Source: an archaeon GW2011_AR20 (GTDB lineage: Archaea > Nanobdellota > Nanobdellia > SCGC-AAA011-G17 > GW2011-AR20). From it: a stretch of 64,000 bases of DNA. This document shows positions 15,160 through 23,954 of this stretch, in pieces (the first letter of the stretch is position 1; each line of letters begins with the position of its first letter). The notes under the pieces were generated by a model that was not told where the DNA came from, made no database searches, and saw nothing but the letters and a program-made list of their open reading frames with translations. Location: NCBI GenBank assembly GCA_000830315.1, contig CP010426.1, positions 742,717 to 806,716 on the forward strand, read 5' to 3'. The position numbers and the translations under genes are program-made.

Positions 15160-15870
15160 ATGATAAACAAAATACTAATTGATGAAACAGGAAATAGATA
15201 TTACTGGAGTAAGGGAGATTTAAGTACCCATCTTGGAATTATAAAAGAAGGCAAAATTAAAAAGGCAAAATCAGACGTTAAAAGCAATTTAGGAAAGAAA
15301 TTTTTAGTTCTTAAAGCAAATTTTTTAGATAATATTCATAAAATAAAAAAAGGGACTGCAATGGTTAATTTGAAGGATATTGGGGCAATTTTAGTTTACG
15401 CCGGAATTGATAAAGAAAGTGCTGTATTAGAAGCCGGCTCTGGCTCTGGGCAATTAACCTCGTTTTTAGCAAGATTTGCGAAAAAGGTTTATAGTTATGA
15501 AAAGAATAAAGATTACTATAACCTGACTAAAAAAAACCTGGAATTTCTTGATATTAAGAACGTTGAATTAAAGAATTTAGATATTAAAAAAAGCAGGGAA
15601 AGAAATATTGATTTGGTTGTTTTAGATTTGCTTGATCCATGGAATTATGCCATTGTTGCAAAAAAGGCCTTAAAGAAATCCGGATATTTGGCTGCTTATT
15701 TAACAAACGTGAACCAGATTACGGAATTGGTCAAAAATTTAAATGGGTTTATCTTAGAAAGAATAATCAATATCAAAGAGGAAAACTGGATCTCTAAAGG
15801 AATTGTATTAAGGCCAGAGCATTGGTCTTTATCGCATACTGCTTTTTTATTGTTTGCTAGAAAAAGATAA
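15160..15870 (+). CDS. trmI: tRNA (adenine-N1)-methyltransferase TrmI-like (m1A57/58)
   Basis: A 236-aa class I methyltransferase: LEAGSGSGQLTSFLA is the SAM-binding motif (about residue 88), followed by KVYSYEKN and LVVLDLLDPWNY, typical of TrmI/Gcd14. The N-terminal beta-barrel region (KFLVLKANFLDNIHKIKKGTA) also fits. In-frame ATGs at 15127 and 15130 run through the tRNA-derived att repeat, so the start is placed at 15160. It methylates the T-loop of tRNA to m1A. Confidence 0.88.
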   Translation: MINKILIDETGNRYYWSKGDLSTHLGIIKEGKIKKAKSDVKSNLGKKFLVLKANFLDNIHKIKKGTAMVNLKDIGAILVYAGIDKESAVLEAGSGSGQLTSFLARFAKKVYSYEKNKDYYNLTKKNLEFLDIKNVELKNLDIKKSRERNIDLVVLDLLDPWNYAIVAKKALKKSGYLAAYLTNVNQITELVKNLNGFILERIINIKEENWISKGIVLRPEHWSLSHTAFLLFARKR

Positions 15871-15891
15871 ATTTAAAAACTCTTAATTCTT

Positions 15892-15936
15892 AACTAAGCC
15901 AGAACTTATTTGCTTATTCTAAATTCTGACTTAGTT
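15892..15936 (+). terminator. 13-bp stem-loop after trmI
   Basis: AACTAAGCCAGAA (15892-15904) pairs with TTCTGACTTAGTT (15924-15936) except for one C-A mismatch, around a 19-nt loop. It lies between trmI and the PIN-ATPase gene and could be a transcript 3' end or a small structured RNA. No T-tract follows. Confidence 0.4.
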
Positions 15937-15975
15937 AAAGTAAGAAAAATTTGAGGATTTAAAAAGGTTTTGAAA

Positions 15976-17787
15976 ATGAAAGAAATAGAAAAATTAGTGC
16001 CGGACACAAGCATAATAATAGAGGGTTTGGTATCAAAAAAAATTGAAAGTAATGAGCTTAAGGTAGAGGAAATCCTGATTCATGAGGCAATATTGGCAGA
16101 ATTAGAGCATCAGGCAAATCAAGGACGCAGCATAGGATTGCTTGGATTAGATGAACTAAAAAAAATACGTGATTTAAGCGAACAGGGAAAATTCCAGTTA
16201 AGATTTGCGGGAAGAAGACCGGGAGCAGCTGAAATAAGGCATGCTTCTTTGGGAGAAATTGATTCCTTAATAAGAGAATTGGCATATGATGAAGGTGCAA
16301 CATTATTAACAGGAGACAAAGTTCAGAGCAAGGTTGGAGAAGCCAAGGGAGTAAAAGTTATTTATGTCCAGCCTGAAATAAAACCAAAGAAACTTACAAT
16401 AGACAAGTATTTCGATAATACAACAATGAGCGTGCATTTGCGAGAGAATATTTATCCTTATGCAAAGAAGGGATTCCCTGGAAACTGGAAATTTACTGTA
16501 TTAAGCCAGGAATTATTAAAACAGGAAGAGATAATAGAGATTTCAAAAGAAATCATTGAAGAGGCTAAAATAAGAACAGACGGGTTCATTGAAACAGAAA
16601 GAAGAGGATCAACAATTGTTCAGTTGGGAGATTACAGAATTGTAATTACAAGACCGCCTTTCTCAGATGCGTGGGAAATAACATGTGTAAAACCAATTAA
16701 GAAAACAGTTTTGGAAGATTATGAATTAAGCGAGAAATTAAGAAGCAGGATAGAAAAGCAGGCAGAGGGAATTTTAATAGCAGGAAGTCCTGGACACGGA
16801 AAATCAACATTTGCAAGCGCATTGGCTGAATTTTATGTCAGCAAGGAAAAAACAGTAAAGACAATTGAAGCCCCAAGAGACCTGCAATTAAGCGAGAATG
16901 TTACGCAATATTCAATCTCATACGGAAGTTCCCAAGAAATTCATGATGTCTTATTATTATCGAGGCCAGACTACACAATATTTGATGAGATGAGGAACAT
17001 TGAAGATTTCAGATTATTTGCAGACTTAAGATTGGCAGGAATAGGTTTAGCCGGAATAATTCATGCAAATGATCCAATAGATGCAATACAGAGATTTATT
17101 GGAAAAACTGAATTGGGATTGATACCGCATATTATTGACACTGTTATTTTCATTAAAAACGGGCATGTAAATAAGATTTTAAGTTTGAAGATGGTTGTCA
17201 AAGTTCCTAGCGGAATGATAGAGGCTGATTTAGCACGTCCGGTTGTAGATGTTCTGGATTTCGAGACAAATAAATTAGAATATGAAATTTATAGTTATGG
17301 GGAAGAGACAATTGTTGTTCCTGTTACAAGTTCAAGCAGCATTTCTCCTGCAAAGAAACTTGCAATGAAGCATATTGAAAATGAGTTAAAAAGATACGCG
17401 GATGATGTAAAAGTTGAATTTATCTCAGATAATTCTATAAATATTTTTGTCCCAGAAGACGACATCGCAAGGATAATAGGAAGAGAAGGAAAAACAATTG
17501 ATGAAATTGAGAAGAGACTGGGATTAAGCATAAGCGTTAATGCACTGAAAAACGAGGAATACGGGAATGATGTTGATTTTACAATAAAGGATGATAAAAA
17601 GAACCTGATATTTTACATGAATAATAAATTAAGCAATAAGAGGGTTGATTTCTATATTGACAATGAAAGAATTTTCTCGGCAAATGTCGGGCATAAAGGA
17701 GAAATAAAAATAAATAAAAAAAGCTTCCCTGGAAAGACATTGCTCGATATGATTGATAAAGGAAAGCAGGTTAAGTTAAAAATATAA
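15976..17787 (+). CDS. PIN-domain, type II/IV secretion-like ATPase and KH-domain protein (COG1855-type)
   Basis: A 603-aa three-part protein: PIN-like nuclease domain (VPDTSIIIEG at residue about 8 to TGDKVQ about 115), PilT/VirB11-like ATPase core with Walker A AGSPGHGKSTF (about 270) and Walker B-like YTIFDEMR (about 338), and a KH domain (ARIIGREGKTIDEIEKRLG, about 497). The combination is a conserved archaeal family of unknown biological role, presumably RNA-linked. An in-frame TTG lies at 15970, but ATG 15976 is preferred. Confidence 0.88.
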   Translation: MKEIEKLVPDTSIIIEGLVSKKIESNELKVEEILIHEAILAELEHQANQGRSIGLLGLDELKKIRDLSEQGKFQLRFAGRRPGAAEIRHASLGEIDSLIRELAYDEGATLLTGDKVQSKVGEAKGVKVIYVQPEIKPKKLTIDKYFDNTTMSVHLRENIYPYAKKGFPGNWKFTVLSQELLKQEEIIEISKEIIEEAKIRTDGFIETERRGSTIVQLGDYRIVITRPPFSDAWEITCVKPIKKTVLEDYELSEKLRSRIEKQAEGILIAGSPGHGKSTFASALAEFYVSKEKTVKTIEAPRDLQLSENVTQYSISYGSSQEIHDVLLLSRPDYTIFDEMRNIEDFRLFADLRLAGIGLAGIIHANDPIDAIQRFIGKTELGLIPHIIDTVIFIKNGHVNKILSLKMVVKVPSGMIEADLARPVVDVLDFETNKLEYEIYSYGEETIVVPVTSSSSISPAKKLAMKHIENELKRYADDVKVEFISDNSINIFVPEDDIARIIGREGKTIDEIEKRLGLSISVNALKNEEYGNDVDFTIKDDKKNLIFYMNNKLSNKRVDFYIDNERIFSANVGHKGEIKINKKSFPGKTLLDMIDKGKQVKLKI

Positions 17788-17826
17788 GCAAAAACTATTT
17801 AAGCAAATTAAACTTAATTCTAACAA

Positions 17827-18972
17827 ATGAAACGGGTATTCATCGTTCATGGCTGGGATTTTAATCCTGAAGTAAATTGGTATCCCTGGTTAAAAAAAGA
17901 GCTAGAAAAGAAAGGATTCAAGGTAATTGTTCCTGAAATGCCCAATACATCTGAACCTAAAATAAATGCATGGGTTTCATATTTAAAAAAGGTTGTTGGC
18001 AAGTTAGACGAAGAAACTTATTTTATAGGCCATAGCATTGGATGCCAAACAATAATGAGATTTTTAGAAAAAGAAAATTATAAAGGTAAAATTGGAAAGG
18101 TAATATTTGTTGCTGGATGGTTTAAATTAGACAATTTGGAAAATGATGAAGTAAAAGAAATAGCCAATCCTTGGACTAATACTCAAATTAATTTCAATAA
18201 AGTAAAACAAAAATTAAGCAGCCTAATTGTATTTTTGTCAAGCAATGAACCTTATGGATTTGTAGATTACAATGCGAGAACATTTAGAGAAAAAATTGGT
18301 GCTAAGGTAATTATAGAAAATAACAAAGGCCACTTCACAGAAGACGATGGCGTTAAAGAAGTTCCTGAAATTTTAAAAGAAATTCAAGATAAGACCAAGG
18401 TTAATTGTATTATAGTTCATGGGTCTAATCCCTCAAAGAAGTCTGCTATGCAAGGAAAACCAGAAAATATGAGGCATTGGAAACCTTGGCTGAAGAAAAA
18501 TTTGAAAAAATTTGGCATAGAAACTTCTAATCAACTGTATCCTGAAGATTGGCTTCCAAATTATGAAAAATGGAAAAATGTTTTTGAAAAAAATATTATA
18601 AATAATAACACTACTTTAGTCGGCCATAGTGCCGGTACTGCATTTATCTTAAGATGGTTAAGCGAAAATAAAAGAAAGGTTGATAAGGTCATTTTAATTG
18701 CCCCATCAGTTATTAAAAGCGGAAAGTATTTTGAAAGAAGCAAGTTAAAGGATTTTAGCTATGATTCTTCCTTAAAAAAATATTTCAACAAACTTGTGAT
18801 ATTTTATTCTGACGATGATGATGAACATATAATTAAAAGTGCAAAAAAAGTTCATAAGATATTGGGTGGAAAATTAATTAATCTTAAAGAAAGGGGGCAT
18901 TTTACTTTAGATGATATGGGAACAGAAAAATTCCCGGAGTTATTAAAAGAAATATTAAAAATCTCCAAATAA
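17827..18972 (+). CDS. Tandem alpha/beta-hydrolase protein, RBBP9/YdeN type
   Basis: A 381-aa protein made of two homologous hydrolase domains. Domain 1 (residues 1-190) begins KRVFIVHGWDFNPE, with nucleophile elbow GHSIG and a late His in NNKGHF. Domain 2 (about 193-381) begins VNCIIVHGSNPSKK, with GHSAG and ERGHF. Both keep the expected Ser and His; acidic partners are plausible. Normal family members are single domains of about 190 aa, so this is an internal duplication or fusion. Substrate unknown. Confidence 0.85.
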   Translation: MKRVFIVHGWDFNPEVNWYPWLKKELEKKGFKVIVPEMPNTSEPKINAWVSYLKKVVGKLDEETYFIGHSIGCQTIMRFLEKENYKGKIGKVIFVAGWFKLDNLENDEVKEIANPWTNTQINFNKVKQKLSSLIVFLSSNEPYGFVDYNARTFREKIGAKVIIENNKGHFTEDDGVKEVPEILKEIQDKTKVNCIIVHGSNPSKKSAMQGKPENMRHWKPWLKKNLKKFGIETSNQLYPEDWLPNYEKWKNVFEKNIINNNTTLVGHSAGTAFILRWLSENKRKVDKVILIAPSVIKSGKYFERSKLKDFSYDSSLKKYFNKLVIFYSDDDDEHIIKSAKKVHKILGGKLINLKERGHFTLDDMGTEKFPELLKEILKISK

Positions 18973-19009
18973 AAACCTTTTTAATATTGTTAATTAAAGA
19001 AATTCTCAA

Positions 19010-19100
19010 GGGCTCGTGGCGCAGCTTGGATATAAAAATTACCAAAGAGCGCAAAAGGTTCCTAACCTTTAGGTCGTGGGTTCAAATCCCACCGGGCCCG
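19010..19100 (+). tRNA. tRNA-Arg (CCU) with an enlarged, intron-bearing D-loop
   Basis: Acceptor GGGCTCG/CGGGCCC, D-stem GCGC/GCGC, anticodon stem AAAGG/CCTTT with loop TTCCTAA (CCU), T-arm GTGGG-TTCAAAT-CCCAC, discriminator G. The D-loop is 26 nt (19023-19048) instead of about 8-11; an insertion of about 16 nt (near 19032-19047) contains a TTGG/CCAA pairing suited to a bulge-helix-bulge motif. The 3' end abuts the stop of the convergent MscS gene with no gap. Confidence 0.88.
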
Positions 19101-20075
19101 TTAATAAGTTTTGTAATCTAACTTGATGTCTTCAATCTTGCCCAGGTTAATGCCGCGCACCCTTAGTTTATTCAAGACATTTTTAACCAGCTCTGTCTTA
19201 TGGAGATTAGCAACATCGTAATCAACCAGATATCTGGCCTTAAAGACAATCCCCTTCTCATTCATATTAACCCTCACTATAATATCTTCATACTCTTTGG
19301 CCTCATCTTTAAACATCTTCTTCACATCTGGTTTAATATTTTTGTTATAATAATTCTGAACAGTTTTATTAAAAATTTTATATGCTTTTTTCCAGTCGCT
19401 TTGATATGTAATATAGACCTGCAAAACATCCCAGACATAACTGGTTTCTTTTGTAGAATTTGTTACAGCTGTTGTAAGAACGAATTCATTTGGAATTGAA
19501 ATTGATTTTCCGGTCGGATCTCCCTCGGGGTTTAACTCTGCAAGATTAGTATACATGACCTTGATATCATGCACCCTTCCATTAGTATTATTTATTGAGA
19601 TAATATCTCCAACCTGATACGTCTTGCTAAAAATAATGGTCATCCAGCCGACAAAGTTTAATATTGGCTTTTGCAGCGCAATTGTCACCCCGAAGCCAAT
19701 TAATCCCAAAGAGGTGATTAATGAACCAAGCTGCTTAAATAACAGGGATAATGTCACAAAAATAACCAAGACCCATACAAGATACCTGTATAAAGTTAAA
19801 ACCAGATTGATATTTCTTTTGGTTCTTCCTATCCTCTCCAAATACCTTCTTATTAATCTAGAGGTTAATTTAATGAATAAATAAGTGACTGCAGAAACTA
19901 TCAAAAATATTAATATGCTTTCTATGCTTTCCTTATTAACATTCAAAAAATCAAAGAGTTCGTTTAAATAACCAAACCCCCCTGTCTTTAAAATTATGTA
20001 AGCAAAAATAATCAGCAATAATAAAACCACGGGAATAAATACGCTGTTAAAAGAACTCTTTTTTTCAAGCATCAT
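19101..20075 (-). CDS. MscS-family mechanosensitive ion channel
   Basis: A 324-aa protein: an N-terminal helix, a second pair of helices, and the pore-lining segment with GFGVTIALQKPILNFVGWM followed by the beta-domain QVGDIISINNTNGRVHDI (about residues 125-185). The C-terminal cytoplasmic alpha/beta domain is complete. It opens under membrane tension to release osmolytes. A second Met directly follows the first, so the start may be 3 nt later. Confidence 0.93.
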   Translation of the reverse strand: MMLEKKSSFNSVFIPVVLLLLIIFAYIILKTGGFGYLNELFDFLNVNKESIESILIFLIVSAVTYLFIKLTSRLIRRYLERIGRTKRNINLVLTLYRYLVWVLVIFVTLSLLFKQLGSLITSLGLIGFGVTIALQKPILNFVGWMTIIFSKTYQVGDIISINNTNGRVHDIKVMYTNLAELNPEGDPTGKSISIPNEFVLTTAVTNSTKETSYVWDVLQVYITYQSDWKKAYKIFNKTVQNYYNKNIKPDVKKMFKDEAKEYEDIIVRVNMNEKGIVFKARYLVDYDVANLHKTELVKNVLNKLRVRGINLGKIEDIKLDYKTY

Positions 20076-20146
20076 AATTTTAAACTGAATTACCTATTTA
20101 AATTCTTTTTCATTAGGTTTATATATCAATTAAGACAAATAATTTC

Positions 20147-20581
20147 ATGAATGAATATCTAATTTTAATTTACATCCTATTAATGTTTATAGCACTGGCT
20201 TTTGCAGAAGGCTATACAGAAGGGAGATATGGCTGGGCAGCCCGTTCTTATGGGTGGAAAATTAATTTTTTCAAAAGAAAATTAACAGCATATCATTTCT
20301 GGATGTGGATAATTTTATTGCCAATGGCATTAATATTCCCGTTGATCATTTACGGCTTTAATCTGAAATTGCTCGGGATAATATTGGCCGGTTATTTTCT
20401 TGGTTCTGTGGTAAACGACATTTCCTGGTATATTGTAAATCCAAAAGTCACATTAAAAGATTTTAATCCGAAATTTGCAGCATGGTACCATTGGTGGAAC
20501 ATTCTTGGAATAAAAATTCCTGATTTTTACATATTTTATCCCATAATAGCAATTATCATCTGGCTATTGTTTGTAATATAA
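20147..20581 (+). CDS. Four-pass membrane protein of unknown function
   Basis: A 144-aa protein with four predicted membrane segments (residues about 4-20, 48-66, 72-92 and 122-142), rich in Trp and Tyr (AWYHWWNILG). No family was recognised. A TATA-like GTTTATATATC is about 25 nt upstream. It is divergent from MscS and overlaps the tail of the convergent glycosyltransferase by 26 nt. Confidence 0.65.
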   Translation: MNEYLILIYILLMFIALAFAEGYTEGRYGWAARSYGWKINFFKRKLTAYHFWMWIILLPMALIFPLIIYGFNLKLLGIILAGYFLGSVVNDISWYIVNPKVTLKDFNPKFAAWYHWWNILGIKIPDFYIFYPIIAIIIWLLFVI

Positions 20582-21641
20582 TTTCGGCTGCTTCAATTGC
20601 CCCGTTCTTGCTTATCTGGTAATTCTTCAAATTATTTTGCAGGCTTTCTAAATTATTTAATAACTTGTCAATTTTATTTCTCATGTAGATTAATCCAAGA
20701 TTTTCCATATCGCCCTTAATACAGTAATCATTCATCAAGTAAGAATTTTGATATTGCTCAAGATAATAAGGAATTGGAAATATCAAGCTTGGCTTTTTAT
20801 AGACTAAGGCTTCGCTTAAAGTGCAATGGCCTGCTAAACCTATTAATGCATTGCTTATTTTTAGGTACTCGAGAAAATTCGGCTGAAATGGCAATATTGT
20901 AACGTTGCTTGATTTTGGCTGTAAATTAACCCCAAATACAATAAAGCTTTCATCATAGTAATGCGCAACATTGATTATGTTTTTTACCAATTTTAATCCA
21001 AATTTTGCCCCCCCGATTGTTATCAAGATAGGCTGCTTGTTAAATCCAAACTCGTGCATTAATCTTGTTTCTAGGGGCAATGCCTGCGGCAAATCCCTGA
21101 TTATCGGGTTAACATAATTTATCTTGCCTTCTCTTCTTGCCGGCTGGGTTAGAACAGGAATAATGGTCTGAGAAGCATTTTTATGTGCATATGAAACAGC
21201 TTTTTTGATGATGTAGGTGTATAAGCCAAAATTTTGTTCAAATCTTGCATTATGCAAATCCAAATTATAGATGTAAACTGATCTTGTGTTTGTTGCTTTA
21301 GCAGCTACAATGCCTTCCGGCTCTGCATCACTTATTACAACATCTGGCTTGAATTTATTAATCAGTTCTTTTATTTTTTTAATGTTATTAAAATATTGGA
21401 ATGGGTAAAATAAATTAGAGAAAATGACTTTTGTTGCGTCCACCTCTGATTTTGCGTCTGGGAACTTCTGTCCTATAATCTCTGTTAGGGGAAATCTCTT
21501 CTTGAAGTAATTCAAAGCCAATCCATACGTTGCAATCTTAATTTCTGCATCCTTATCCTTTCTTAATAATTCGCGTATTACAGCTTCCTCCCTCATCAAA
21601 TGCCCGAATCCGATTCCTGTTATTACAAACAAGTATTTCAT
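20556..21641 (-). CDS. GT-B-fold glycosyltransferase (UDP-glycosyltransferase/MurG-like)
   Basis: A 361-aa enzyme. The N-terminal GFGHLMREEAVIRELL resembles the glycine-rich acceptor side of family GT1/GT28 enzymes; PDVVISDAEPEGIVAA follows. The C-terminal donor domain has ILITIGGAKFG and NALIGLAGHCTLSEALVYKKPSL (a UDP-sugar-binding signature, about residue 270-292). It is probably involved in glycolipid or surface glycan synthesis at the membrane. It lies 1 nt downstream of the nucleotidyltransferase gene at 21643. Confidence 0.8.
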   Translation of the reverse strand: MKYLFVITGIGFGHLMREEAVIRELLRKDKDAEIKIATYGLALNYFKKRFPLTEIIGQKFPDAKSEVDATKVIFSNLFYPFQYFNNIKKIKELINKFKPDVVISDAEPEGIVAAKATNTRSVYIYNLDLHNARFEQNFGLYTYIIKKAVSYAHKNASQTIIPVLTQPARREGKINYVNPIIRDLPQALPLETRLMHEFGFNKQPILITIGGAKFGLKLVKNIINVAHYYDESFIVFGVNLQPKSSNVTILPFQPNFLEYLKISNALIGLAGHCTLSEALVYKKPSLIFPIPYYLEQYQNSYLMNDYCIKGDMENLGLIYMRNKIDKLLNNLESLQNNLKNYQISKNGAIEAAEIILQTIAR

Positions 21642-21642
21642 T

Positions 21643-22326
21643 TTATTCCTTGATTAATTCTTTTAACATATTTAAACTTTTTAAGTCAACATCATATTTC
21701 TTTTCTATAAAAACGCCTTTAAAACTATCCATAAAACCCTTGTCATTAATTAATGAAAATAATTTTTCAATGTTTTTTCTAATTAATTTTTTATCCCCCC
21801 TAAAAATTAAACTTTTTATTAAATCTATATTGATATTTTTACTTAGCGCAACAATATCCCTTAAATCAGTCAATCTTCCAGCGTGTAATTTAAAAATTAT
21901 TAAGATTTCTTTATCTGGAACTAAACAACTTACTTCTTTTTCAGTTCCGGTAATTTTCCTGTTTTTAGAATATTTTTTAACTTCATTAAAGCTAAAAGAA
22001 GCGTTAGTACCTCTAGAGCCGATGCCATCAATAAGTAAATCCACACTTACCTTAGGTTTTTCTTTAGTTTCATAACGAATAAACTGTGGAGCATAAACAT
22101 AATCTAAATTCTTGACGATTGTTTTAACAAATTCATTGTTCTTAAGTATCTCTTCAATTTTAGGTTTATCTTCTTTCTTAATGATTAAATCAGCATCTAC
22201 TGAAAATCTGTGCTTATATGAACTTACACCATAGCCCCCCACTACAATAAAATCTATTTTATTTTTGATTAATTCTTGCAAAGTTTCAAAAATTTTATTT
22301 TCTCTTTTTATAAATTCATCAAACAT
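21643..22326 (-). CDS. AbiEii-like nucleotidyltransferase
   Basis: A 227-aa protein with DFIVVGGYGVSSYKHRFSVDADLII (about residues 25-50), where GG...DxD is the nucleotidyltransferase catalytic pattern, and a helical C-terminus. Together with the upstream HTH protein (8-nt overlap) it resembles AbiEii/AbiEi-type toxin-antitoxin modules, in which the nucleotidyltransferase is the toxin. A housekeeping role cannot be excluded. Confidence 0.7.
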   Translation of the reverse strand: MFDEFIKRENKIFETLQELIKNKIDFIVVGGYGVSSYKHRFSVDADLIIKKEDKPKIEEILKNNEFVKTIVKNLDYVYAPQFIRYETKEKPKVSVDLLIDGIGSRGTNASFSFNEVKKYSKNRKITGTEKEVSCLVPDKEILIIFKLHAGRLTDLRDIVALSKNINIDLIKSLIFRGDKKLIRKNIEKLFSLINDKGFMDSFKGVFIEKKYDVDLKSLNMLKELIKE

Positions 22327-22963
22327 TGGTCATTACCTCTTTATACTTAACTTTTAATTTTTTACCATACATCTCATTAATCATCTCCAAAGCTGGTTCA
22401 AAATTATATTTATTTTTTAACATAAATTTAATTGTGTCGTTTAAAGAATCAACCGGAATATTATCACAATAACTAACCTCAAAGTCATCCAAGTAATTAA
22501 CCATATAAAAAATCTTATTATTTTTATTTATTCTTAAACCCAATTTTTTACAATAATCTTCAAATAAATTTTTATTCTCTTTCTTTACTTTGATAAAAAT
22601 TGGGTAATAATTCTTGTACCTTGAGATATTATAGCCCCCTTTAGTCCAAATAAATACACCATCTGTATTGGTAAAACAGTATTTTATCCCAAATAAGCTC
22701 AATGCATTGTAATAAAAACTAACATTATTGCTTAACACTTCCTTAATATATTTCAAGGTTCTTCTATAAAATTCATTATCATCATTTAAACAAACATTCA
22801 TCCTTGTCAATTCTAATACGTTTAAATTTACTAATTTCTTTATCCAGTTATGAGTCCAGCCGTAGCTTAAATTAATTCTCTTAGAGATAGCATTGATTGA
22901 ATCTTTATTCCTCACGCTAATTAAAATTCTTAATACATATGGGTTAATTAACTCTAAATTCAT
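22319..22963 (-). CDS. Winged-helix regulator, AbiEi-like antitoxin candidate
   Basis: A 214-aa protein. The N-terminal wHTH (DSINAISKRINLSYGWTHNWIKKLVNLNVLEL, about residues 20-52) is followed by an alpha/beta region without recognised motifs. It overlaps the nucleotidyltransferase gene by 8 nt. The start at 22963 is preferred over 22972 because a TATA box (TTTATATATT) lies about 27 nt upstream, giving a leaderless mRNA. Confidence 0.6.
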   Translation of the reverse strand: MNLELINPYVLRILISVRNKDSINAISKRINLSYGWTHNWIKKLVNLNVLELTRMNVCLNDDNEFYRRTLKYIKEVLSNNVSFYYNALSLFGIKYCFTNTDGVFIWTKGGYNISRYKNYYPIFIKVKKENKNLFEDYCKKLGLRINKNNKIFYMVNYLDDFEVSYCDNIPVDSLNDTIKFMLKNKYNFEPALEMINEMYGKKLKVKYKEVMTNV

Positions 22964-23030
22964 ACTTATCATTATAGTGATAAGGAATATATAAAGCTTT
23001 TGGTTTTAAAGTTTCTAGAATTTGATATTC

Positions 23031-23045
23031 ATTTTATTTTGTAAA
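23031..23045 (+). repeat. Left attachment repeat (attL) of the integrated element
   Basis: ATTTTATTTTGTAAA, identical to 35720-35734. AT-rich, so chance similarity is possible, but the paired 13-bp inverted repeats immediately inside both copies and the integrase at one end support the call. Confidence 0.7.
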
Positions 23046-23050
23046 CTACC

Positions 23051-23063
23051 CTTTCAGTATTAA
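23051..23063 (+). repeat. Inner inverted repeat, left end
   Basis: CTTTCAGTATTAA; its exact reverse complement TTAATACTGAAAG is at 35704-35716. It starts 5 nt inside attL, versus 3 nt inside attR on the right. Probable integrase core or arm sites. Confidence 0.65.
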
Positions 23064-23154
23064 TTTTATTAATTTTAACCTCATTGAAAAGGGTAAGTAT
23101 TAAATAGATTATTAATACTCTTATTATATAAATGTTTTTAGGGGGATTGAAAAA

Positions 23155-23301
23155 ATGTTAAAAAGAAAGTTGCAACAAATGAAACAAGGGCAATATTTTC
23201 TTACAATACCTAGCCAAATTGTCAGATTAAAGCAATGGAATAAGCAAGATGAGATATTGTTCGAAATAGATGTTAAGGGCAATATTGTTTTAAGAAAATG
23301 A
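23155..23301 (+). CDS. AbrB-like small DNA-binding protein
   Basis: A 48-aa swapped-hairpin-like peptide: QGQYFLTIPSQIVRLKQWNKQDEILFEIDVKGNIVLRK follows the AbrB strand-PxxIV-strand pattern. A GGGGGA ribosome binding site lies upstream, and the stop overlaps the start of the HEPN gene (ATGA). It is the leftmost gene of the integrated element. Antitoxin or repressor is inferred from the layout. Confidence 0.65.
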   Translation: MLKRKLQQMKQGQYFLTIPSQIVRLKQWNKQDEILFEIDVKGNIVLRK

Positions 23302-23891
23302 GCGGTAGGGAATCTTGGAATTTCTTGAATTTATTACCAGATATAATTAAAGAAAAAATTAGTGATATGGGTTTAAGCGAGAAAGAAGTAAATGAAATTA
23401 TTAAAATATGGAATAACCAAATATCTAATAAAAATACCCAAATTGAAACAGAAATTGTAAAAAACATTAAAGATTTAATTTCACAAGATTTTTGTGTTGA
23501 TAGAATTATCATGGATAGGGTAAAAGAAGCGATGGATCATTATGTTAAAGGGCAATGGGTCTCTTCTATTGCTCTTTGTGGTTTAATATGTGAATATCTT
23601 TCTTATATTATGATTGAAGAATATATCAAAAGAAATGGAATAGATGGGATAATAAAATATAATAAAGAACTTTCTAATCAATATGGTCGCCTTAAATTAC
23701 TCGGAAAATTGAAATTTATAACAGAATACCAACGTAAGTCATTAGATCAGATTAGAGATATAAGAAATAAGTATGTACATTTAGAAAGGATTAATGAGAT
23801 TGCTGGAAGAATAAAGGAAGATAATTTTATTATTATAACAAATTTAATAAAATTTTTAAATGAAAAATATCCTAGACCAGAAGTTATTTGA
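23298..23891 (+). CDS. HEPN-like protein, candidate toxin partner of the AbrB-like gene
   Basis: A 197-aa all-helical protein. A helix bearing YVKGQWVSSIALCGLICEYL is followed by IRDIRNKYVHLE; RNKYVH matches the HEPN Rx4H ribonuclease motif (about residue 155-160). It belongs to the DUF4145-like end of the HEPN range. Coupled by a 4-nt overlap to the AbrB-like gene, suggesting a toxin-antitoxin or exclusion module of the element. Confidence 0.6.
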   Translation: MSGRESWNFLNLLPDIIKEKISDMGLSEKEVNEIIKIWNNQISNKNTQIETEIVKNIKDLISQDFCVDRIIMDRVKEAMDHYVKGQWVSSIALCGLICEYLSYIMIEEYIKRNGIDGIIKYNKELSNQYGRLKLLGKLKFITEYQRKSLDQIRDIRNKYVHLERINEIAGRIKEDNFIIITNLIKFLNEKYPRPEVI

Positions 23892-23954
23892 TAATATTAA
23901 AAAAATATTGCAATGCTTTATTTTCTTAACCAAAAATACTTAATAACCCTCAAT

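Noticed and set aside
16058..16319. Minus-strand ORFs inside the PIN-KH ATPase gene
   Set aside because: Out of frame with a well-conserved multidomain protein.
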